Assembly (NCBI GenBank): GCA_019055375.1 | Contig: JAHQIW010007374.1 | Span: 124,001 to 188,000, forward strand | From: Parelaphostrongylus tenuis | Lineage: Eukaryota; Nematoda; Chromadorea; Rhabditida; Metastrongylidae | Length of the DNA stretch: 64,000 nucleotides | Direction: 5' to 3' | In this document: in pieces, positions 36,001 to 44,070 of the stretch | Layout: each line of letters begins with the position of its first letter | Position numbering within the stretch: the first letter of the stretch is position 1 | Translations under genes and position numbers: made by a program | Notes under the pieces: generated by a model | Told to the model about the DNA's origin: nothing | The model's database searches: none | The model's input: the letters and a program-made list of their open reading frames with translations, nothing else

Positions 36001-39000
36001 CTTGGTTTTTTAGATGGCGAAGCCTCGCTGGGCTTTGCGAATGCCCTTCCCAGCTTTTGCAGCTTCTGCCATGATTGCTGCTCGTCTCTCATTTAGGTCT
36101 TCTTTTATTGCTTTTCTGCAGCGTTTCGCAAGTTCGGACGTAAAGTTTCGGTTGCCTGTAGCTCGTGCAATTCCACATTGACGTATCAGCTCGAGTGTCT
36201 GCGGAGAAAAGCGTCTCTTCGTGGCTTTAGGACTCTCGGCTTTTATAGCGCTAACGTGAAAATCTCCCCAAGAGCCGGCTGTTGACTTGAAAAAAATCCC
36301 AATTTATAGTTGTTCTGGGACTTCGTAGTTTGATTTTAGTGGCTATTTCTCCTTTGAGCGAAAAACGGAACGTTGCTCCAAGGAGGCGAAGGTCTGATCC
36401 CGTTAAGAACTTAGGAACAACAGCGACAACGGTGAGGCAAACCTTCGATTTGCTAAGATGTGGTCTATTTCGTTATGACACTCTCCATTGGCAGACCCCC
36501 ACGTCCATTGCTGAGAGTGAGGCCTTTGGAATTGTGAGTTACCATGGATGGTTTGCATCGTCATGATAAACTCAGGAAGCCTTTCACCCTAATCATTACG
36601 TTCTAGCTCATGGGTCCCAATGTGTTCTTCAGACGTTCTCCTAAATCCAATTTTTGCGTTAAAATCTCCAACAATGACCTTGAAGAAGGCATGGTCTCCT
36701 CTGCAGAATCTTTCAAGGTTCATATAGAACGCTTCGACTTTGTCTCCATCATAGTTTGATGTTGATGCGTAAGCAGCGAAGATGGTCGAATTTGGCATTG
36801 AACCACATCGTTTCAACCGTAATCGCCCAATACGGGGTGTTAGTTGTTCAAACAAATCGATGTTCACGGTCAAATCCGATCTGTCGAGGCCGTCAACCCC
36901 ACTGACACCTATCTGCCTCCGCTATGACAAACACCGTAAAAAGAATGACGTCTTATCGTCTCAGCCAGGCCAATGACGTCGTACCTTATCCTTCCTGCTT
37001 GAATCAATAGATCTTCTACATTCGTGAACAAGTGTTCGTGCATTAAAGGTATAGGTCGTCATTTTATTCCGTTTCCATTTTGGCAGCCTAGTTTGGTCCT
37101 GAAATTTTAGCAGCCTCTAAGTACTCGTCCTACCTAACGCTGCCGTACCGACGAATCTTTCGTGGTCGGGGCAATGAGGTTCATATTTACTGCTGCTTTT
37201 GGCGTTTTGATATCCAACGTATAGCACGTTTAGCTTGCTACGCTCTAAACGTGTAGGCTGGGTACTCACGGGTAGCCTGTCAGTCTCTCTCGGGGGAGCC
37301 GGAGGAGCTCATTTGTTGGAGGCGACTCTTGACCGCCTCCCATGTACTTCCCAGCCACTAATTGGCAGGCTTTTGGCCTACTTAACTCGTAACAATAGAG
37401 TTCCGTCAAATCGGAGCTGCATAAGCACGGACTCGTCCCCTGAATCCACGTGCGTCTCTGAGTCGCTTTTGGTTCGTGTCTATTCCCCTGTCCACCACCT
37501 GAAGACGCGCCACGTGCCCTCGCCACTAACCGGGCGGGATCTCTCAGAGAGGGAGATCCTTGGATAGAAGAGTGACAGTGTGTCTTAATTCTGCGGTGCA
37601 GGTCATTCCATACATCATATTCAAGTTTTGTACGAATTGCTATTCTTTGAACCCAGCAACCATGAAATCTTACGAATCTCTTGGGAACATTCCGTGGTCA
37701 TAACGACAATGAGCTGATAATGCTGCCGGCATATGTTGCTGGGTACAATCTTATGATATTTTTTAGATTTTTTGCGCTCTCTAGTGAAAAGAATGAAGAT
37801 AGCTTTATTCCACGAGACAGTCGGCGCAGGCTAACTTTAACCAAAGGAACGATCAAAGCTCTGGAAAATCGTCGCGATTCGTTGTATGGCGCGTTTGAAA
37901 AGATGAACCACGTGAGTAACATTTGATTTTGAGAGCAACAATTGTAATAAGACCCAGCAGTGATGCTTAAGCCATGATGCCTCAGAAACAATTTTTGACC
38001 AGCAACACTTCCATTTTTCCCTGTCGTATGCAAGAGTAGCTCAATGGGTCTTTCTCGCTCGGAGATTCGTTAAACATTATATCTTTCTTCTAGGCTTTTC
38101 ATAAAGAAATCGGACCATCGGATCGATGGCCTTCGTGTAGAGCGTTTAATATTCCGAGGTTTTCGATAGCCTGGCGTGTAGAACGGCGTCTTTGGTCCCC
38201 GATCGTTGACATAGGTCGGAACTTCGGATCCTTTCTCTCATTTGCGAGAACGGGATACTCCTAGCATCGACCTTTCGACTGCGCGTTCAATAACGCCAAA
38301 GATTTTATAATAAAGACTATTCCATTATCAGTGAAATGTAATAACATAGGACAGATTATAAGATATTGAGATAAGACTGATTCAGTGTACCCAAAGGTAT
38401 AAAATTCTGGTAGCCTTTGAAATTAATAAAAGAATAAAACATCGGACTTGAGTAACCTTTGTGGTAAGCACCTTTGATCTGACTCCACCAGTCATCGCCG
38501 AATTGATTAAATGCATATCTGGCCTATTCATTAATTTACTGTTACTAGTTCAATTTCTTTACTATGGAATAGTTTTTTGCAAGCATGGTGTTATCAAATT
38601 TTCATTTTCTATTGCATCTATAAATCACTAGTTACGCGTATTTTATATATGTTAGGTCTTCAACAAAGTTTCCGAACTTAATCCGAAATCAAAAAATTTA
38701 TTTCTACAAGTATTCCAAAATATCAAATATTATTAATAGAAGTATTCTCAATCTCAATTCGTCGTAACTAATTTATCGTAAACATTGGAGATCATCGGCC
38801 AAGTCACCGTTTGACAAAGTCGTATCCTCTTCAATCACTTTAATGATTGCTTCTCGATTGATTCCACGCAGTCTTCCAGATCTTGGTTGATCGGCCAAAT
38901 CAGTAATTGCATTGTGAAACTTTGTGAATCATTCATACGCCGTAGTTCTACCCACAACTTGGCATCCTTTTGCACGATTGATGCTGTCAAATGCAGTTTG

Positions 39001-42000
39001 AAAATTGTGCCCCAACTGAAACTCGTAAAGCAGTAAGTTGCAAATGACTTTCCGTAGCGCTACATTGTTGGACATGTATGTATAGAAATATACCAAACGA
39101 TGCTGAAGAAAATTCTGCACAAAATAGGTAAAAGAGAAATTTGTTTTTATGGGAAAACTTTGGTTCATGGATCAGGTTCGAAAACATAGCTGGAAACACA
39201 TATATATACATATATATATATATATACATATATATATATGTTTGTATACATGTGTATATGTATATATGGTACTTTTCCGTTAACTCCATCCTCTTTGAAG
39301 TCTTCGGTGAAAACGCATTTTGCTGTAAACGTTTCAAAAGTCATTCGACAGCTGGGATCAGGTAAATCTAAACAGTATATTATATTTCTCAAATGGCCTG
39401 ATTTCAGGTTGTGGAAATGAAATTTTGTTCCACATTCAAGCAAGTCTCGCCGGATAAAGTTTTTTTCATAAGCAATCAGTAACAGAGCGAATCTTACAAT
39501 TTCAGCGATGTACATGGTTATCAAAAAGTACTCTTTGAAGCGATGTAACAAAGTAAAAAATCTTTATTTCGTAGGTTTTATTAAGATCACGCTCAACTTT
39601 CAGTAGATCCTTTCATTATTATTTGAGCCACCACGCCAGTGGCCTGGTAAATGGACTCTTGTACTTGGCTCAAATAATAATGAAAAGATCTATTGAAATT
39701 TGAGCGTGGTCTTAATAAAACACTCGAAATAAAGATATAATATGATAAAAATACCAGCCAAAAACCAACAGAGTGTACAATACTCTGGGTTCGGTGACAT
39801 ATCACTTGACATACAGTGTAAATCGTACGTCTTCGATACCTCTCTGTAGGGAGAGCAGGCTCCCGAGAGGACTAGCTCATAAAAGGATTGAAAGACAACG
39901 GGTTCTGCCCGACTGACGAGACTGTGAGGTCCAAAGACGTGTATCCGGATATACAAGAGCCCATTTACCAGACCACATGACATATTAGCTCAAATAATAA
40001 TGAAAAGTTAAAAGATTATTAGGTTTTGCAAGTTTCGATCACTTTTGAAGTCCGCATAATTTTTGACCTTTTGCAAAGGTCGAGTTTTTCTATATTTTCA
40101 AGAGGTCTAACATCTTTTCAATAGATAAAATCTCGACAATTTTGGAGATATACTTTATTACTTGAAGAGCATCATTAATGCACTATAACAGTAAAAATAA
40201 AAATATCTCTCACATTCAAGCATTTCTCGCTGAACAAAGCTTTTCCGCTTAACTGTTGATAATCATTCGATGCTACAAATCTCAACGATTTTAAAAATAA
40301 AGTTCGTCTTCAGAATGCACTTTTACGAGCGCAGTGGCAATCAGAAGAGATTTACTTTTAGCACAAAGTCAATATGCTGCGAAAAGCTCGGGGACTTGTA
40401 ACCAGTGATGCGAGATTTCATCCTTTGGAGACAAAACCCAGTAATCTTTTTACTGCTACAACGCTCTTGAGGAGTTCGTTCCGAAAACAAACTACGATTC
40501 TAAAATCGATAAGATCTGCGCTGTCGAATGATTGTCGGCTCCTTATAGAAAACTTAATCCGACGAGAAATGCTTGAATGTGAAACAAAATTTTATTTGGA
40601 CTATTAGAGAGCAAAAAGCAATCCATGTGAGGAGTAAATTATACCGTTCAAATTCATTTAATTTTCGCTATAGAATGACTACTTACATTCGATATAAAAG
40701 CAAAAAATGCACTTTCGCCAAAAGTATTAGAGAGGGTGGAGAAAACGGAAAAGTGCCGTTTAGATATCTCGTTGCGGACTGCAGGGGTCAGTGTGACCCT
40801 TAGCTGGGCGCGTCGTTCGAACGGGCTACGAAATGTGGTGCGTATTCCAATAAAAATTCGGGTTATTCCAAAAATTAATACGTTTCTGGAATCGATGTGA
40901 TTTTCGCTGTCGAATGGTTTCGATTCTTAAAGAGTCTTGATGATATTTCACTGATAAGACTCCTGTATACATGATTCTGGAGGATCAACGCCAATACAGC
41001 TCAAAACCTTTCCTTTTTCAAAAGAAAAAAGCCTTACAATTGCGAAAAGGATTAAACTCTCAACTGTTGCTGGGCATTTCCTCATATGTTCTTGATGTCT
41101 TTGTAGTCAATAGATAGCTTGAGAACTTCTGACTCTATCACTTAGCTTGTTAATTGAAAATATTCCCACAGTAGGTTCTAATCAGAAATGAAAGATGACG
41201 CTTTCCAATCGTAATCCAATTCTTCTAATTGAAAGCGGATTTTTGGGATTATATAGTTTCATTTCGGTTTTTATAGATGCTTATGCTACAAATAACTTAG
41301 ATTATCGTTGAAAAAGCTTTTGTAAACGTGTTCATGAGAAGAATAACGCTCAATTGTCTTGAAAATCTTTACTTTTGGAAAACTTTTGTCGCATGCAACC
41401 GTATTTCAACCGGATTACGCTCGTGATCTTTGGCTTTTTCTACGAAAGACCTAGACCACTAGATTATCAGTATTCATTTGATAGACGATATAAAGTGAAC
41501 TCGAACGGTTTTTTTGTTTCTCAAATGGCTTTTTTTTTTGCTCTTTAACAATTGAAACAAAATCTTGTTCAACATCTGAGGATTTCTCACTGAATAAAGT
41601 CTTTTCCACTGACACTCAAAAGCCGTTAATAGTGCTAATTTTATCGATTTCAAGAACGAAGTTTAATTTTAGAGAGGACTCCTTACAAAGCTGTGACAGT
41701 CGAAAGATGATTGTTTTGCGCTCTTGAAAGGGTGGGATTTCGCGAAATTGGCCCTCAGTCATCGTGTCTTTAGCATCAACTAACTGAAACGTATTCTTCT
41801 TCTAATAGCTAAAGCACAATAAGGAGTTATTTTCAAAACAAATTTGTATGGAAATCGTCGCGATTTAGAATATCGAAGAGTTATTGGAAGCTCAGTGGAA
41901 AAGCTTTCCTCAATGGGTAATGCCTGAATGTGACAGATATTTTGATTTTCACTGTTAGAGCGCATTGAAAAAGCCATTCCAAAAATGAAGTGCACCATCA

Positions 42001-44070
42001 ATTCTCGAGATTTTAACTATCGAATGGCTATTATGACTTTCAAAAAAAATCAGAAAACTCGCTTTTCACCAGAGGTCAAACCAAGATGCTGAAATCGAAA
42101 ATGATCCAAATTTCCGAAATGTAATCTTCTGTTGACTGTTACCGCACTCCGAGAAGTCCTTTTCAAAAACAATTACATCGTAAAAGCTACTAAGATTCGC
42201 CCAATCTAATAACTATCAATTGCTTATGAAAAAACCTTTACCCGGCGAGAAATGAGTGAATGTGGAACAAAATTTTTTTGACTGCTACAACGAAAAAAAA
42301 ACGCCATTTGAAGAATAAAATATATCAGTCAGTGATTTTAGCTATCGAATGACTACCAAAACGCTTACCAAAGTGCAATAATACGTATTTACCAAAGGGT
42401 TCAAGCACAACGAAGATAACGGGAAAAAACCGTTATACGTCCATCTCTTCTTCACCTACCACAGCTATGAATAAAGAATTCGAATGAAATTACGCATTGA
42501 TGTGGGAAATGGGAATCTGAACTGCACTAATAATTGAAAAAAACGGATAATAATCCATGAAGTGGGATCGCATGCAATAAACAGCACAATTTTTGGCGAA
42601 CTATTTACTAATTTCCAATTTTCAGTCAGAATGATGAATATTATACACTTTCTGCAATAAAGTATACGAAAACTAAAAGAAACAGATGATGAAATTGATT
42701 TAGTTATAGGTGAGTATAAATAAATTATTATGAAAATGTTCGGTAAAGCTTCTAAATATAATCTTTTCATGAATTCTTCGTTTTTTCTTTGAAAGTGTGG
42801 ACTGCGAATGGAGCAATTACATTATTTCTAGCAACAATAAAGTTATTGATGTTTGTTCTATCATGTTGACCAGTTCCTGACACAGAAATCCGATTAATTG
42901 ACAAAAAAAAGTGTAAAAACCATTGGAAAACGACCACATTAGCCTTGGAGCAGGCGCTGGCAATCTCTCTGCGTCGTCGTACGATGTGCCCACCAGCCGA
43001 AAATGACGTAGTCCGCAAAATGATATATACCATATTATAAATAGATATATTTGTATATATATGTATTTGTATATATATGCCTTCATCTCTCCCGCTTTCC
43101 ATTTTTCTTTTCATTTTTATACGTTCATATCTGCAACATTTGAACTTTTGTTCACTCATTGTCTTCCCATCGTCTTCCCATCAAGGATACAACGTCGTAC
43201 AATCACAAAAAAATGCTGAGATACAAGCAAAACTTATAAGTTGGGATGTCCTGAGAGCTGCAGCTACCCTTTATGGTGGCTCGTAGCTTATCCTTTACAT
43301 CACCATTACCTTACCTTGCTGTCTGATATGTTCCCTTTCTTTTACCATTCTTTCTGTATTTCGCATCGTATTCTGCCATGAAAAAGACCAAGTAACAAAT
43401 GAAATGTTCGTTTACAGCAATACAATGTCACTTGTTCTTCACACGTTGTACCCGATAATTAGTGAGTGTTGATAATACCAGAAGGGTTAAATCATGTGTT
43501 ACGGGAAAGGCAAAATAAACGCCTCGGTGATGTAGTGAATAACATGTGAGTTCTGGTAAGTGTAACAACGCATTCGAAGCCCAACCGCGATTCCCAGTTT
43601 TGCTCGCATCTCGGCATTTTTGCCAGTGGTATTTAACTAATATAACTCCGTTTATGCTATAAATAAATGGTTTTGGACGATGCTTTTTGTTCTACACACA
43701 TATAATATCACAGTCGACCCTCTAGCTGCAAAATTTTCTAGTTTTTTTATTTTTATATATTCTCCCTGCCAATCAGATTTGGTGTTGAAATTTCCAATAT
43801 TCTTTTTTGTCTTCTTTAGCCTCCTGAGGTTATCATACGTGGGTCCCCAATTGCCATCAACAGAGGCCCAGCTCAACGAAGATTGGAGAAGATTTTCAAC
43901 AATCCAGCTGATGCTCGTGAAATCGAGAAACCATGGTAAATTTCACTCGCTAGTCATTTGTTTTTAAGCCTTTGAGATGTGCATAAAACATTTCTCATGC
44001 ATAATCGTGTGATTATAGGCCGGTACAGCACGTTTGGGAAAAGCCGGATCTGGACTTGCGACGGTTTTAA
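4702..44070 (+). CDS. chs-2: Chitin synthase, complete 42-exon gene (chs-2-like)
   Basis: This encodes a processive family-2 glycosyltransferase of the plasma membrane that polymerises N-acetylglucosamine from UDP-GlcNAc into chitin. All 42 exons join in phase, summing to 5049 nt (1682 residues plus stop). Family hallmarks are in order: WDIFRLLPP near the N-terminus; a membrane-rich N-terminal half; [11 protein letters not shown] (about 770); LDGDVDF (about 890); [10 protein letters not shown]; the catalytic EDR (994-996); QRRRW (1031-1035); a membrane cluster; WGTRE (1214-1218); a coiled-coil segment (about 1277-1304); and two late membrane segments (about 1412-1432 and 1476-1488). From memory C. 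elegans CHS-2 is about this long and CHS-1 is clearly shorter. Together with linkage to a Wnt gene, this favours chs-2. Exon coordinates are given in the block entries below. The ATG at 4702 is chosen because it opens the first exon of the chain; a non-coding upstream exon remains possible. No broken catalytic residue was seen. Confidence 0.9.
8230..8310 (+). other. chs-2: GC-AG intron (chitin synthase intron 7)
   Basis: The exon ends ATAACAG and the intron begins GCAAGT. The acceptor GATTACAG is followed by CAACGCAG. This junction restores [12 protein letters not shown], which fits the family. A GT donor a few bases later would not give the phase needed. GC donors with an otherwise perfect consensus are a known minority class in nematodes. 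Confidence 0.75.
9535..9895. repeat. Foldback (long inverted repeat) element in intron 9
   Basis: The left arm (about 9545-9705: gcataatg, then ttcaacgct, gaattcgcacgtg, ttggccaattcac, cacatgtgctgg) is repeated in inverse order in the right arm (about 9735-9895: ccagcgcacgtgg, cacgtgaattggcc, cacatgcgaattc, agcgttgaa, attatgc). The arms are about 150 nt with mismatches and have a short centre. A related sequence recurs near 20270-20420. No transposase frame is present, so it is a non-autonomous foldback element. Confidence 0.65.
10437..10515 (-). repeat. tRNA-like pol III repeat (SINE head or tRNA pseudogene)
   Basis: Read on the minus strand it has an A-box-like 'tggcggagtggtta' and a B-box-like 'gggttcgatccc' at normal tRNA spacing. 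The flanks do not form a 7-bp acceptor stem, so I do not call a functional tRNA. It sits in intron 9 of the chitin synthase gene. Confidence 0.5.
10852..19069 (+). CDS. chs-2: Chitin synthase exons 10-19: central region before the catalytic core
   Basis: Exons: 10852-10995, 14255-14382, 14672-14829, 15151-15240, 16356-16445, 17725-17853, 18181-18335, 18455-18548, 18716-18846, 18916-19069 (residues 335-759). Exon 10 carries a membrane helix ([15 protein letters not shown]). Exons 11-13 are hydrophilic ([11 protein letters not shown]; then an acidic run [11 protein letters not shown]). Exons 14 and 15 are membrane helices. Exon 16 has [20 protein letters not shown] and [13 protein letters not shown], and exon 17 has [13 protein letters not shown], both strongly conserved blocks. 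Exon 18 is a serine-rich linker. Exon 19 contains [13 protein letters not shown], the start of the catalytic region. Exon 18 was chosen over a hydrophobic frame at 18595-18714 because only 18716 gives the right phase. Confidence 0.88.
12436..12663 (-). CDS. Unexplained hydrophobic reading frame between mariner pieces
   Basis: This is a 75-codon minus-strand frame with two strongly hydrophobic stretches ([15 protein letters not shown]; then [17 protein letters not shown]). An acceptor-like 'tattatttag' lies just upstream and a GT follows 'attgaagac' at the end, so it could be an exon. I recognise no family, found no partner exon, and it lies inside transposon debris. It is probably a chance frame. 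Confidence 0.2.
   Translation of the reverse strand: MGTSPHKNCDILMICMGVISCSLNYPTTSVPTVAFLMVFAAVTLLLWWSNFVSFSTIYDLFFVYARQIIDIEDVL
13113..13440 (+). repeat. Hammerhead-type repeat, copy B (full unit)
   Basis: One full unit of about 318 nt is bounded by near-identical direct repeats, AATGAAAGGAT at 13113 and AATGAAAAGAT at 13431. The body is shared with copies at 2.6, 39.6, 50.5 and 54.6 kb: 'gagcgtagtctaa', 'cactcgaaata', 'cttgacacggagtgtaaa', 'ctcccgagag', then the ribozyme, then 'ttggctcaaataat'. It is inserted into the 3' end of the mariner element, so it is younger than that insertion. There is no coding capacity. Confidence 0.75.
13334..13396 (+). ncRNA. Type I hammerhead ribozyme (complete motif)
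   Basis: Predicted self-cleaving RNA. Outer stem I is GGGUUCU (13334-13340) with AGAGCCC (13390-13396). Inner stem I is CUCGA (13342-13346) with UCGGG (13378-13382). The core is CUGACGA (13347-13353). Stem II is GUCU (13354-13357) with GGAC (13362-13365), closed by the GNRA loop GUAA. Then comes GAAA (13366-13369). Minimal stem III is ACAC (13369-13372) with GUGU (13373-13376), and the expected cleavage is after A13377. Every nucleotide invariant in hammerheads is present (C3, U4, G5, A6, G8, A9, G12, A13, A14, A15.1-U16.1, H17). The very short stem III is typical of hammerheads in Penelope-like elements and retrozymes, which often act as dimers. The motif comes from reading the sequence; no covariance-model score was computed. 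Confidence 0.82.
15785..15905 (+). repeat. SINE-B, 3' half copy
   Basis: It shares 'acagagtgagactggg', 'gacgcaaacgctttt', 'acaccactccacat' and 'attgggtatatt' with the element immediately downstream. It lies in intron 13 of the chitin synthase gene. Confidence 0.5.
15945..16175 (+). repeat. SINE-B, near-complete tRNA-like copy
   Basis: A leader ('tggcaacgcaagtggg', then 'gatggttggctgtagacag') is followed by a tRNA-like head ('ggcgccggtagtgcagtggttcgg' as A box region, 'gggtttgagttcta' as B box) and a tail ending 'cattattgggttat'. The same order is seen inverted at 63665-63905, and the leader alone recurs near 27880-27975. Confidence 0.6.
21051..24629 (+). CDS. chs-2: Chitin synthase exons 20-26: catalytic core
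   Basis: Exons: 21051-21184, 21865-22018, 22072-22137, 22694-22846, 23147-23289, 23344-23439, 24465-24629 (residues 760-1063). This is the UDP-GlcNAc-binding and polymerising domain facing the cytosol. Visible motifs are [11 protein letters not shown] (exon 20), KHRKRW-like '[19 protein letters not shown]' spanning exons 21-22, LTLDGDVDF with an Asp pair for metal/UDP (exon 23), the acceptor-site region [10 protein letters not shown] (exon 24), [10 protein letters not shown] with the catalytic Asp (exon 25) and [11 protein letters not shown] (exon 26). All key residues are intact. Intron 22, just before exon 23, carries a CA-repeat microsatellite. Confidence 0.93.
22422..22634 (+). repeat. 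(CA)n-rich microsatellite
   Basis: This is a run of CACA and CATA dinucleotides with interruptions, about 210 nt, in chitin synthase intron 22. It creates long open frames of His/Thr or Cys/Val on the two strands that have no coding meaning. Confidence 0.9.
25905..26165 (+). repeat. R3 dispersed repeat, copy 2
   Basis: It is similar to 1-185, including 'cattatggaacgacac', 'gagattgcaaggagacacgctcaa' and 'gtattctaggacgt'. An inverted copy follows at once, so 25905-26445 can form a large hairpin. It lies in chitin synthase intron 26. Confidence 0.6.
26210..26445 (-). repeat. R3 dispersed repeat, copy 3 (inverted)
   Basis: This is the inverse of the preceding copy: 'cttgcaatctcgaggatggcctggctgtggcg', 'ccatagggcgttgctgatgactgcc', 'cgcgacgaacctcataatcact'. 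The second part matches 33840-34000 closely. Confidence 0.6.
26911..28847 (+). CDS. chs-2: Chitin synthase exons 27-31: post-catalytic membrane cluster and WGTRE
   Basis: Exons: 26911-27094, 27345-27478, 28193-28319, 28378-28485, 28761-28847 (residues 1063-1276). Exons 27-29 encode successive membrane helices ([57 protein letters not shown]) thought to form the chitin-translocating channel. Exon 30 starts VSWGTREDP, the conserved WGTRE block, then a charged cytosolic stretch. Exon 31 is cysteine-rich ([16 protein letters not shown]), as in other metazoan enzymes. Exon 27 has two in-frame acceptors 15 nt apart (26896 and 26911). The distal one gives IWYIIYQ, which fits the family, although the proximal 'ttttttacag' is the stronger signal. 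Confidence 0.88.
27880..27975 (+). repeat. SINE-B fragment
   Basis: The segment 'gatgcgttgtagagtagaaagagtagtgtcaaaacgggcg' in interrupted form matches the leader of the SINE-B copy at 15945. The tRNA-like head is largely lost. Confidence 0.45.
29611..31848 (+). CDS. chs-2: Chitin synthase exons 32-35: coiled coil and linker
   Basis: Exons: 29611-29696, 30944-31010, 31137-31254, 31715-31848 (residues 1277-1411). Exon 32 is a short amphipathic coiled coil ([17 protein letters not shown]), a feature of the metazoan enzymes that keep it after WGTRE. Exon 33 ([23 protein letters not shown], split here for length) and exon 34 are hydrophilic linkers. Exon 35 holds [18 protein letters not shown], matching the conserved FWxDLIEKYL block. 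The exon 33/34 junction is the least certain in the gene: acceptor TCGCAG at 31136 keeps the frame, while the stronger TTTTCAG at 31065 leads to another frame and a stop at 31285. Exon 35 has tandem acceptors 2 nt apart; only 31715 keeps the frame. Confidence 0.72.
30215..30490 (-). repeat. SINE-A copy (inverted)
   Basis: This is the inverse of the element at 30600-30905: tail 'ataaagctctcggcgttgatcaatccctgagg', body 'cctcccagacaagcctgagaccagtctggtac', head with B-box-like 'gagatcgaaccgttgacc' and A-box complement 'cactgcgcca'-like sequence, degraded here. The pair lies head to head in chitin synthase intron 32. Confidence 0.65.
30600..30905 (+). repeat. SINE-A, complete tRNA-derived copy
   Basis: The tRNA-like head has the A box 'tggcgcagtgg' (30612-30622) and B box 'ggttcgatctc' (30656-30666). 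A shared body follows ('ggtaccaggcaggtctcagacttgtctggg') and then the tail 'gccgagagctttatccattatcc'. Other copies are at 30215-30490, 58061-58350 and, partially, 48403-48520. It has no coding capacity and would have been mobilised in trans, plausibly by an RTE-type LINE. Confidence 0.72.
31914..44070 (+). CDS. chs-2: Chitin synthase exons 36-42: C-terminal membrane segments and cytosolic tail
   Basis: Exons: 31914-32060, 32258-32341, 32439-32624, 34099-34202, 37785-37911, 43820-43935, 44019-44070 (residues 1412-1682). Exon 36 opens with a membrane helix ([20 protein letters not shown]). Exon 37 has [21 protein letters not shown]. Exon 38 contains [15 protein letters not shown], the conserved end of the metazoan core. 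Exons 39-42 form a basic nematode-type tail ([33 protein letters not shown]) ending KPDLDLRRF. Exon 36 ends at a GTGATT donor inside a longer open frame; this joins NGDNKK to [15 protein letters not shown]. The tail is split by two very large introns, one holding an RTE retrotransposon. No canonical AATAAA was seen soon after the stop. Confidence 0.82.
33765..34005 (-). repeat. R3 dispersed repeat, copy 4
   Basis: It aligns with 26210-26445: 'caatcttgggatagcctggctgtggcgttcc', 'cagggtgctcattgcaggctgcc', 'gcgacgaacatcacaatcact'. It lies in chitin synthase intron 38, just before exon 39. Confidence 0.6.
35060..35830 (-). pseudogene. Reverse transcriptase domain of the RTE element (frameshifted)
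   Basis: The minus-strand reading contains [16 protein letters not shown], the tract [20 protein letters not shown] (RT motif region 1-2), [15 protein letters not shown], and [12 protein letters not shown] with the first catalytic Asp. Further on, RFADDIVL carries the FADD catalytic pair near 35119-35132. The pieces fall in at least three frames. They are typical of RTE/BovB-like elements of hookworms. Confidence 0.82.
36589..37060 (-). pseudogene. Endonuclease domain of the RTE element (frameshifted)
   Basis: The minus-strand frame reads [24 protein letters not shown], quoted in pieces: 'AYASTSNYD', '[11 protein letters not shown]', then '[14 protein letters not shown]', which carries the GDFNA motif of exonuclease-endonuclease-phosphatase enzymes. 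Upstream near 37020-37060 a [11 protein letters not shown] start is visible, followed by a frame break. This is the strand-nicking domain used for target-primed insertion. Confidence 0.78.
38020..38300 (-). mobile_element. RTE 3' fragment
   Basis: It matches 34375-34710 with internal deletions: 'tgcaagagtagctcaatgggtctttctcgctc', 'gtgtagaacggcgtctttggtc', 'cctagcatcgacctttcgactg'. It is a dead 5'-truncated insertion in chitin synthase intron 40. Confidence 0.65.
39196..39268. repeat. (TA)n/(CATA)n microsatellite
   Basis: Alternating TATA and CATATATA make up about 70 nt in chitin synthase intron 40. Smaller AT-rich runs of the same kind lie at 27507-27560 and 43023-43078. Confidence 0.85.
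39598..40007 (+). repeat. Hammerhead-type repeat, copy D (more than one unit)
   Basis: A left inverted piece (39598-39655) is followed by a full unit. The phrase 'gctcaaataataatgaaaag' occurs at 39668 and again at 39988, a period of 320 nt. The body is nearly collinear with copy B. It sits sense-oriented in chitin synthase intron 40. The excess over one unit length suggests origin from a multimeric or circular template. Confidence 0.72.
39900..39962 (+). ncRNA. Degenerate hammerhead ribozyme (copy D)
   Basis: Stem I outer strands GGGUUCU and AGAGCCC and the core CUGACGA (39913-39919) are intact. Stem II is GACU-GUGA-GGUC, with one pair changed on both sides relative to copy B. The essential G12 is now C (39932) and stem III has a mismatch, so it should be inactive. 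Confidence 0.65.
40020..42430. repeat. Tract of diverged repeats, no coding exon found
   Basis: Short related phrases recur in both orientations, for example 'gagaaatgcttgaatgtg' at 40563, 'gagaaatgagtgaatgtgg' near 42246, and the inverse 'cacattcaagca' at 39430 and 40212. Similar phrases appear around 52960. They look like the debris of an old repeat family. None of the frames here fits between chitin synthase exons 40 and 41. Confidence 0.4.

Larger units (their letters stand above)
34385..37570 (-). mobile_element. RTE-class non-LTR retrotransposon, decayed, antisense in intron 39
   Basis: Read on the minus strand, a GC-rich 5' region (37235-37570) is followed by an apurinic-like endonuclease (36589-37060) and a reverse transcriptase (35060-35830), with the 3' end near 34385. 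The parts are in the order of an RTE-type LINE but lie in several frames with stops, so it is not autonomous. It explains most of the length of intron 39 of the chitin synthase gene. A second 3' fragment lies at 38020-38300. Confidence 0.82.

Noticed and set aside
43181..43285. Frame reading [22 protein letters not shown] as a last chitin synthase exon
   Set aside because: The phase needed (1) does not match exon 40 (phase 0), and the alternative phase 0 reading stops after 17 codons with no usable donor. The exon at 43820 has a strong acceptor and fits directly.
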